64,000 nucleotides of DNA from Pestalotiopsis fici W106-1 (lineage: Eukaryota > Ascomycota > Sordariomycetes > Amphisphaeriales > Sporocadaceae). Where the stretch lies: positions 3,617,022-3,681,021 of the forward strand of contig NW_006917091.1 of the NCBI RefSeq assembly GCF_000516985.1, in the 5' to 3' direction. The notes under the pieces are model-generated. The model had not been told where the DNA came from and did not search any database. It saw nothing but the letters and a program-made list of their open reading frames with translations. The position numbers and the translations under genes were made by a program. Below are positions 56,765 to 64,000 of the stretch, in pieces (position 1 is the first letter of the stretch; each line of letters starts with the position of its first letter).

Positions 56765-56965
56765 ATGTGTTTCGGTTCTCAACCCAAGAGGCAGTACTAC
56801 TACCGCGAGGAGTATACGCCCGTCCGCCAGGTGCACGGCCATCACCATCATCATCACCACCACCCGCGCGCCAGCTATCCTTCGCCGCGCGTCAGCACGA
56901 GCAGCTACAGGCGGAGCGGGCCCGTCGTCTATCAAGAGAGGACAAGCCGAGCGAGATATTACTAA
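56765..56965 (+). CDS. His-rich 66-residue protein
   Basis: A short frame starting in an excellent context (tccaccATGtg). It encodes 66 residues: MCFGSQPKRQYYYREEYTP, then a run of eight histidines (31 region, after VHG), then a Ser/Arg/Tyr-rich tail ending SRARYY. Similar small Tyr/Arg-rich proteins starting MCFGS or MCYGS occur unnamed in related fungi, as far as I remember; I cannot confirm it here. The His run could bind Zn, Ni or Cu. There is no signal peptide or membrane segment. The frame beginning at 56737 in another phase is longer but lacks coding character. Confidence 0.6.
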   Translation: MCFGSQPKRQYYYREEYTPVRQVHGHHHHHHHHPRASYPSPRVSTSSYRRSGPVVYQERTSRARYY

Positions 56966-58141
56966 ACAGCCAAATCGGGCGCAAATACTCAAGAATCTCC
57001 ATAAAGATCTGCAAAAGAAAGAAAGCAAGCCCTGACCAGGCCAACCACCTCTGCCGCAACTCACAAGCCACCTACACAAGAAGATTTGAATTTGGGGATA
57101 GGATCAGCGGTGTTTTGAGCTCTTTTCTCTTTCTTGATTTCTTTCTTTTCCCTTGCCTCTCCAACGGCAAATTGATCTCGTTTATTTTTATTTTTTTATG
57201 TTATAATGGCTTTATGTATGACGACGAAATGATTCACATAAGGTCTTCTTTTGCAGAGGAGGAAAAGGCCACCCATGTTTACGAGCGAGAGGTTACGGAA
57301 TGTGTTGTATCATGAGATATAGTACAAAGTCCTCGGGTTGGCGATTTGGCATTTTCACACAATCCGGAGCATCTCGAGGTGTCGCTCGAGCTGCGTCATA
57401 CCCTACCTACTACTGGTAGAGTAGATTGGCGGGGTCTTTTTTTTTTTTTTTTTTTGGGCTGGCGGCGCAGATTAGGGGAAGGCGGGGGAGATCGAATGGG
57501 GGAATCAGATCTGAACGACCGCAACGATGATAACGCCAGAGAATCAATAGTTTCAAAAATATGATGTCATTACCATACCCGTCTTTCAGCAATGACGGCC
57601 GTCGTAGATTGCGTGTCTAGCACACAGTCTTTGCCGGTTGGCCTTGGAAAAATGCAAACTAATTAGGAGAAGTGGAAGTAATGATGTAGTGAATCGCAAT
57701 AGTCTTTGTGTTCATTAAATTCGCGAGTTTAAGAGATAAATAAAACAAAGGATTTATAATTCCCAGCATTACATCGTGGAAAAAGACCCCTGTTTGAGTA
57801 TACTCACATCTATTACGAAGAAGCCTTGGCCTGTCAATCCGACGTATATTAAAGCGTTTGAAGAGGCTAATACTGTAATTCACTTTGCACTATTATTGTA
57901 AGTTCAACGGTTTACATTGTCCGCATGCCATGTCTGGCTCGAGAGTTCGCGCTGGTGTGAGCCGCCGTCGCGCTGTCCTGCTACAGATGCAGGTGGTTAT
58001 ATCAAGAAGGGACAAACCAGCTTACCTTGGACAACTAGAAATCAACATTCGAGCGAGCGAGCGCCCAAGAACCTGAAGCTTTGTCAAGATGTAAGTACCG
58101 CGATATTCTACAAATTTGCAGTGTTTTCCCACTTCCCAATC
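56966..58141. other. Intergenic region with a 19-T tract
   Basis: Contains the 3' UTR of the His-rich gene, a run of 19 T at 57437-57455, and the leader of the eisosome gene. A possible 5' UTR intron (GTAAGT at 58091 to TTGCAG near 58121) would be only about 31 nt and is not annotated. Confidence 0.5.
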
Positions 58142-59413
58142 ATGGCAAATCCCAAGGCTTGTGTCAGAAGCCGATTCAGCTCCCTCCTGCTTGATGCGGA
58201 TGCGCCGGTTCAATCGTCTTTCGACTTGGACGCGGAGCAACGCTCGATCAGATTCGCAACATCTCCAGGGGCCCATGCCATCGAAACTATCGATGTCCTC
58301 AAGCAGTCGCAGCAGTCAACGTCGTCTGAGTCAAATGCCACGGATACCTCTGCAGGATCGCGTCGTTATTTGGGACATGCACCACAAAATACAAAGACCT
58401 CTAAAGTATCGTACCCATACTTACCGGCATCGTGGCTATTTAGGAATCGTGCACTTTCTATCCGCTCCAAAGGGTCGAAAAATGATGGCGGATCCAGTCG
58501 CCGGCCTTTCTCGTTCGGCTCCCTCAGGGGAAACATGCAGCCTGAGCTGTCGCGCAAGTTGTACAAGGTGATCAAATCATCCAACAACCTCATCACGGCG
58601 CACGACGCGGCAGCGAAAGAGCGAAACACCATTGCGAACCAGCTATCCGAATGGGGCGAGCAGACACAAGACGAGGCCGTTTCAGACATCAGCGACAAGG
58701 TCGGCGTCATTCTGTCTGAGCTAGGTGTTCAGGAGGACAACTATGCTCAGAACTTGGAGGAGTCGCGCGGCGTACTAAAGGCTATCCGTAACACGGAGAA
58801 GAGCGTCCAGCCGAGCCGCGACAACAAAGCCAAGATCGCAGACGAAATCCAGAAGCTCAAGATGAAGGAGCCGCAGAGCACCCGGCTTGTCGTGCTGGAG
58901 CAGGAACTCGTTAGGGCTGAGGCAGAGAATCTGGTTGCAGAAGCTCAGCTGTCCAACATAGTATGTCCACTTCCTCTCTTTTTTCCCCTGAGCCTACGCT
59001 GGCGAACAGCACTGACTGACAATGCTTTGTGCTTTTAGACTCGACAGAAGATTAAGCAAGCATATGATATCGAATTCGCTGCCGTCATCGAACGCGCCGA
59101 GAGACAAATAATTCTCGCCAAGCACGGTCGGCGACTGCTTTCCCTGCTGGATGATACTCCCATGACGCCTGGTGATGCGCAGCGCGAGTATCAGAGCGGC
59201 AGTGAAGCGCGACAAATTCTCAACGATGCTGAAGATGACCTCCGTAACTGGGAGCCTCACCCCAACGACGAGCCTTTCCACGACGCCCCTGATGCTGCCG
59301 CCGCTGACTATACCACCGAACCTTCGACGGCACCATTGAGCGATTCGACCGTTTCAGCAGGCGAAGCTCAACCAACAACGAAAGCGACCCCGAGCGCTAG
59401 TGTCGCTGCTTAG
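58142..59413 (+). CDS. Eisosome BAR-domain protein, Pil1/Lsp1 family (divergent paralogue)
   Basis: Exons 58142-58960 and 59039-59413 (78-nt intron) give 397 residues. The BAR core begins RPFSFGSLRGNMQPELSRKLYK, a very conserved signature of Pil1/Lsp1, proteins that form the furrow-like eisosomes under the plasma membrane. Continuing motifs are IANQLSEWGEQTQDEAVSDISDK, SVQPSRDNKAKI, RLVVLEQELVRAEAE, VAEAQLSNITRQK and LLDDTPMTPGDA. The first 120 residues, Ser-rich with a region of basic residues, replace the short MHRTYS-type start of the main Pil1 protein. The C-terminal tail is acidic and then Thr/Ala-rich. The differences (KVIKSSNNLITAHDAAAKERNT) point to a PilB-like paralogue rather than the main PilA. 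The true start may differ, as the frame is open upstream. Confidence 0.88.
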
Positions 59414-59865
59414 AGAGGAGCTTATCGCCAAGGCGTGCGACTGTGATTTTTGTTGTTAGTAAACATGCTTCCGTGTCGGGCCGCATGTTTTGATATGTAT
59501 ATCAGTGGAAAGAGCAGTCTTTTTGCTTAATGACGTTTTATGCCCAAGAGGCGTTTTTTCGATGGAAATGCGTTTTGGCACGAGCAACAATTAATGGGCT
59601 GGATGTAACATAGCTCGGAAATGATTATCACGAATTTTCTTTTAAAAATCCACTTCATGCGATATACTTTTGTGGAAAGATGAAATAAACATCGAAGTTC
59701 GATTTGTACGATACCTAATTGCACGTACACTGACTGTACCTGCGTTCATAAGCGGCAGCCGGCAAGATGCTAGCGTCAGCTGCTAGCGCAACTTCGTCAT
59801 GATTCTCTAAATGATCGTGCGATACTGGACTGATCAACCTTGATCTTTCTACCTGTTCAAGAAAC
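59414..59865. other. Short intergenic region
   Basis: Between two genes on the same strand; holds the 3' UTR of the eisosome gene and the COQ6 promoter. Nothing else recognised. Confidence 0.55.
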
Positions 59866-61409
59866 ATGGAAGTCGTTCTCTCGCAGGGTCGCAGGCTTCC
59901 AAAATCGCCTCAAAGGCTTTGCAGGGCCTGTTATCGCCGGCTGGGGCCTCAATGGCCTGCGCCGCGACGATTATACTCAAGCCAGTCACAGCCGGACATT
60001 TACGATGTTGTATGCGTCGGCGGCGGACCAGCGGGACTGAGTCTTCTAACGGCTCTACGTATGCCTTTGACTATGAACTCTTTGCTGCATCGTATCTTCT
60101 GACTTTCTCCCTAGGTAGCAACCCCGTCACTGCTGGGCTGCGAGTAGCCCTCATTGAGGCGCAAGATCTCTCGAAAACGCGATCATGGAAGCTCCCTCCC
60201 GACCGGTTCTCGAATCGTTGCAGCTCCCTGACTCCGAAGTCCGCTCGCTTCCTCGACCAAATAGGAACTTGGGACCATCTTCAGCGTGATCGCGTGCAAC
60301 CATACCACGAGATGCAGGTGTGGGACGGCGTAACGGATGCGCGGATAGAGTTTGACTGGAACGATCCAGCCACGCAGGCCGGCACGATTGCGTACATGAC
60401 CGAGAACCTCAACTTGACCTCTGGTCTCTTGAAAACACTGGACTCTATCGGCGGAGCGGAAGTCTTTGATGGCGCCAAGGTGGAAAACATCACGCTCGGC
60501 CAAGATACAGAGGAGCTGGACCTCAGTCAGTGGCCAATCGTCCACTTGTCCGGAGGTAAGCAGCTTGCGGCCAGACTTCTCGTGGGCGCAGATGGCGCAA
60601 ACAGCCCAGTCAGAACATTTGCACAGATCGAGAGTCGTGGCTGGGATTACCAAAGACACGGTGTCGTGGCTACGCTGGAGCTTCAAGGCGAGGGCTGGGG
60701 CGGAGATGCCACCAAGATTGCCTACCAGAGGTTTCTGCCAACCGGCCCCGTCGCTATGCTCCCGCTTCCCGGAAGATACTCGACGCTGGTTTGGTCCACG
60801 ACACCATCCAACGCTGCCTTGTTAAAAAGCTTGCCCCCGAAAGAGTTCATCGCTTTGGTCAACGCCGCGTTCCGCTTGAGCACTGTAGATTTGGAGTTCA
60901 TGCACACGATAAACGAGGGGCACGAGGATGAGCTCATGTGGAGGTTACAACATACACCTGTCAATACTCAAGTCATTCCGCAGACTGTCGTTGGCGTTCA
61001 GGAAGGCACAGTAGCCTCTTTTCCTCTAAAGATGCGCCATGCCGACACTTACATTGGCGAAAGAGTAGCGCTCGTGGGTGATGCAGCTCACACCATCCAT
61101 CCCTTGGCAGGTCAAGGTCTGAACCAGGGCCAGGGTGATGTCGAGAGCCTGGTCAACGCGATTGAGTACTCGGTGCTGCATGGCGCGGACCTGGGTACAC
61201 GCATGTCTCTGGAAGTCTACAACCAGGAGCGCTACGCTGCAAACCATGTGTTGTTGGGTGTATGCGACAAACTGCACAAGCTTTACTCTGTAGAGCATGG
61301 CCCATTGGTGCCGCTGAGATCATTGGGTCTCAGTGCAGTCAACTCTATGAAGCCGCTGAAGGACTTTTTCATGGGCCAGGCAGCTGGCAAAGGAATGAAG
61401 CTATTCTAG
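59866..61409 (+). CDS. COQ6: Ubiquinone biosynthesis flavin monooxygenase COQ6
   Basis: Hydroxylates the ring at C5 in coenzyme Q synthesis on the matrix side of the inner mitochondrial membrane. Exons 59866-60058 and 60115-61409 (56-nt intron) give 495 residues. The Arg-rich N-terminus (RRLPKSPQRLCRACYRRLG) is a mitochondrial presequence. FAD motifs are DVVCVGGGPAG (52-57), the DG motif GADGANSPVR (222-231) and GD motif LVGDAAHTIHPLAGQGLNQG (386 onward). The ending FFMGQAAGKGMKLF fits the family. The first intron ends CTAG and restores ALRSNP. Reading from ATG 59919 in another frame fuses unrelated residues and is rejected. Confidence 0.94.
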
Positions 61410-61797
61410 ATGTAAGAGAACCATTCAATCTGATTTGGCGGACGGATGTCGCCGCCACTGTAGACTATAAAATGTATTTTTTACAAGGGTAGAAGAGGCC
61501 AAGCAAGCCTTGGATGTACATCGCAGAATAATTGTGTAATTACCCAGCAACCAAAATTGACAAAATACCCCAAACCAACTTGTATATAATTCCACGGATT
61601 TTGTATTCGTGCTCTTGGCCTTGTAGAAACTCTTTGCATGTGTCACTCACTAGCTAGGGGTGTGTGCGCATTGAATGCGGGGAGTGTTATCGCACTCCAA
61701 ATTTTTGGGAGATAAGGAACTTTTTATCGCGAACTGCAGACTGACTTGCGAACGCATTCACAGTCCAACCCCACCAAGCACATCACAATCAGTCACA
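61410..61797. promoter_or_regulatory. Promoter region of the AC40 gene
   Basis: Same-strand intergenic region of 388 bp. It is AT-rich in its middle part. No particular element was recognised. Confidence 0.5.
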
Positions 61798-62977
61798 ATG
61801 GCACGGAAACCAGAGTCAGAGGAGCGCAAGGTAAGAACTTTGTAGGGAACTCGAAGCGTATTATTGCCAGGCTGACCTGTTAATCCAGACGGTCGGTATC
61901 AATAAGGAGACGGTCACCAACACTGTCTCGACCGACTTCCCCGATAACTACCCAGACGCAGACGAAAGTTGGGACAAGGACTGGTTTGCCGAGAACCTCA
62001 GGATAGAATTCCACCAAAATGATCAGTTTGAGGCACAATTCTCCTTGATTGGAGTAGACGCCTCCATTGCCAATGCTTTCCGGCGTATCCTCATATCCGA
62101 AATTCCCACGCTTGCGATCGAGACTGTGTTTGTCAACAACAATACTGGTGTCATCCAGGATGAGGTTCTCGCGCACCGCCTGGGTCTGATCCCGTTTACC
62201 GGTGGCAAGGAGGGCATCAGGAACTTCATGACGTGGTGGCACAAGCCGGCAGAGGGAGAGGACACCTACTCGACAACCTACGATCACAACACGATACAAC
62301 TGAGACTGCAGGTCAAGTGCGAACACAACCCAGACGCCGCACCCGGCGAGACGGACTCGCGAAAGTTGTACCACAATGCGCACATCTACGCCAAGGACAT
62401 TGTCTTTGAGCCCGTTGGCAAGCAAGAAAAATACTTTTCGGGCGACGACGTGATCCGCCCCACGAACCCCGACATTTTGATCGCCAAGCTGCGGCCCGGC
62501 CAGGTGATTGACCTGGAGATGCACATGCACAAGGGCGTTGGCTCCGACCACTCCAAGTTCTCACCCGTGGCCACGGCCAGCTACCGACTCATGCCCGTCA
62601 TCAAGATCCTCCAGCCCATCCTGGGCGACGACGCCAAGAAGTTCCAAGAGTGCTTCATGCCCGGCACCATCAAGCTGGAAAAGGTGACCAAGAAGACGGC
62701 CAAGGAGGACCCGCAGTACGCCGGTCACGAGGGCGAGACCATGGCCGTCGTTGATAACGCCATGTACGACACGGTGAGCAGAGAGGTCTTGCGGCACGAG
62801 GAGTTTGAGGGCAAGGTCAAGCTGGGCAGAAAGAGGGATCACTTTATCTACTCCATTGAGAGTACGGGACAGTGGGACAGTGATGAGCTCTTCCTCGAGT
62901 CGGTGCGTACGATGAAGAAGAAGGTCCAGAAGCTGCAGACACAAGTCGAGAACATGGTCTACACCTACTCCGGCTAA
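61798..62977 (+). CDS. RPC40: DNA-directed RNA polymerase I/III subunit AC40
   Basis: Alpha-like subunit shared by RNA polymerases I and III; assembles with AC19 in the nucleus. Exons 61798-61830 and 61889-62977 (58-nt intron) encode 373 residues; the small first exon encodes MARKPESEERK. The alpha motif is clear: DASIANAFRRILISEIPTLAIETVFV, then DEVLAHRLGLIPF. The insert with KYFSGDDVIRPTNPDILIAKLRPGQ and the motif VGSDHSKFSPVATASYRLMP are typical of AC40. The protein lacks the Fe-S and other features of the Pol II subunit RPB3. The 11-residue first exon is supported by the Kozak context (cacaATGgc) and a GTAAGA donor. Confidence 0.95.
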
Positions 62978-63505
62978 GGTACATGTGCATGAGTAGCGGT
63001 AGCATGTTTTTCATCTTGGTTGGGGGAGACTTTTAGATTTCTCCTCTGACTTTGTCTCTGGGCTGTTGTACGTTTGATATACCATATAGAGGCGTTTGAC
63101 CGGAAAAAGGTGTCCTGGGCATTTGAGGCTTATTTTCATCATGTTTCCCTTGACACTGTGCCCTTGAGAAGAGTTGTGATGTACTGTTTGTCCTGGCCTT
63201 CAATTACCTTCTTCAAGTTCAATTGAAATTCCAACAGGTATGTAGGCAATCTTATTTCATACTATGTACATAATTATGGATTATGTACATCCTCCATAGT
63301 GTTCATAGGACCCACTTATGCAGTCGAGATTAGTGTCGTCTCTAGAAGAAGTCGGCGCAAATGCCATGACAGACCGTGGTGGCTATGCCAAGTTCCAACC
63401 ATTGAAGCATTAAATTAAATTCTTCCAGCGCAACAATGTTGTCAGGGCACACAACTTAGAGTCGATAGATCACTCCGAGCCCTCCCAATCCAGTGCCGTG
63501 GAAAC
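62978..63505. other. Intergenic region
   Basis: Between AC40 and the regulator gene. A repeat of ATTATGTACAT-like sequence lies near 63264-63290 (CTATGTACATAATTATGG and ATTATGTACATCC), a short palindromic pair. No gene seen. Confidence 0.5.
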
Positions 63506-64000
63506 ATGACCGAAGATGGTCATAATGTGACCCAAGGCTCGCGCAGCAAGCGAAAGCGAGCCCGGGCTCCAAGAGTACGAACCGGATGCAAAACTTGGTT
63601 AGTTTGTACGCACGGCGCGAAACTCCAATTTCACTGACATGGCAAGCAAACAGCAAGTGAGTGTGACTTGGCCGAGATTGTACGTGCGAGATCTTGACAT
63701 GCTACCAAACCAGGATACGCCATCTCAAGTGCGACGAAGCAAAGCCCATCTGCCGCCGTTGCACACAGGACGGAGTCAAATGCGATGGTTATGACCGTTT
63801 GGCCCAGGCACCCCCAGCGATTCGGGAGGGCCATCCTGAGTACAACACAATACAGGTCGTTCGACCGATGCAGCCACTGGACATAAATGATCAAGATGTA
63901 TACCTAGACCACGCTTTTCGGTACACGATCCTAGATTTGAGCGACTCGACCACAAACACAAGGTTTTGGGTTGACTTCCTTCCTCGCTCCTTGTCACATA
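63506..64000 (+). CDS. Zn2Cys6 transcription factor, 5' part (cut by window end)
   Basis: Start of a fungal binuclear zinc cluster regulator that continues beyond 64000. Exons proposed are 63506-63597, 63654-63656 and 63714 onward. The basic N-terminus (SKRKRARAPRVRTG) leads into the cluster with six cysteines at 28, 31, 38, 45, 48 and 55 (spacing C-x2-C-x6-C-x6-C-x2-C-x6-C) followed by DGYDR. The second cysteine, Cys31, and the next Lys codon are only obtained when a 3-nt exon CAA is placed between two introns of 56 and 57 nt, both GT..AG. Splicing straight from 63597 to 63714 gives Trp in place of Cys-Lys and breaks the cluster. The rest (QPLDINDQDVYL, TRFWVDFLP) resembles the start of the middle homology region. 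Target genes are unknown. Confidence 0.8.

Noticed and set aside
63598..63713. Single long intron in the Zn2Cys6 gene
   Set aside because: It would yield Trp instead of Cys31-Lys32 and destroy the zinc cluster spacing; the two-intron model has canonical borders and lengths.

Overview
The window is nuclear DNA of a filamentous ascomycete (Pezizomycotina), most likely a Sordariomycete and plausibly Hypocreales. The evidence is the short introns (mostly 48-75 nt, GT..AG, CTRAC-like branch points), compact mixed-strand gene order, and a gene set including a peroxisomal PEX1, alternative-type complex I 49 kDa subunit, VTC4, eisosome protein and Zn2Cys6 regulator. The order is an inference; species cannot be told. 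Twenty-three protein genes can be supported, one of them cut by the right edge. No tRNA, rRNA, CRISPR array or intact transposon was seen.

Left end (1-13.5 kb). About 3.7 kb of apparently non-coding DNA is followed by the Rab geranylgeranyltransferase beta subunit (BET2). Next comes a group that looks like a small catabolic cluster: a DHA1-type MFS transporter, a stand-alone protein equal to the C-terminal domain of allophanate hydrolase, an AtuA(DUF1446)-DUF4387 fusion protein, and an anion:cation-symporter-type MFS transporter. The last two diverge from a shared 0.8 kb promoter that carries an 18-bp direct repeat flanking a perfect 6-3-6 palindrome. This group is the best candidate in the window for an undescribed pathway.

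Middle (13.5-38 kb). Housekeeping genes: MCM7 and PEX1 (divergent, with several ACGCG cell-cycle-type cores upstream of MCM7), a Ste20/GCK kinase of the Nak1/Kic1/POD6 type, TEL2 and the NEDD8 E1 catalytic subunit UBA3 (divergent), a small unknown protein, the complex I 49 kDa subunit, and an unknown Cys/His protein with an internal repeat. The leader of the kinase gene carries five tandem 13-nt hairpins with compensatory base changes, each placing an upstream ATG at the base of the stem. I consider this the most striking non-protein signal here.

Right part (40-64 kb). An ABM-fold small protein, a cystathionine gamma-synthase-like PLP enzyme, VTC4, RMT2, hexokinase (whose 830-nt first intron splits off the short N-terminal regulatory peptide), OST1/ribophorin I, a 66-residue His-rich protein, a Pil1-type eisosome protein, COQ6, the Pol I/III subunit AC40, and the start of a Zn2Cys6 factor whose zinc-cluster codon is best explained by a 3-nt microexon between two introns. 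Apart from the 5-13.5 kb group the neighbours are functionally unrelated, as is usual in these genomes. All exon borders were deduced by reading splice signals and checking phase; none is supported by transcripts.
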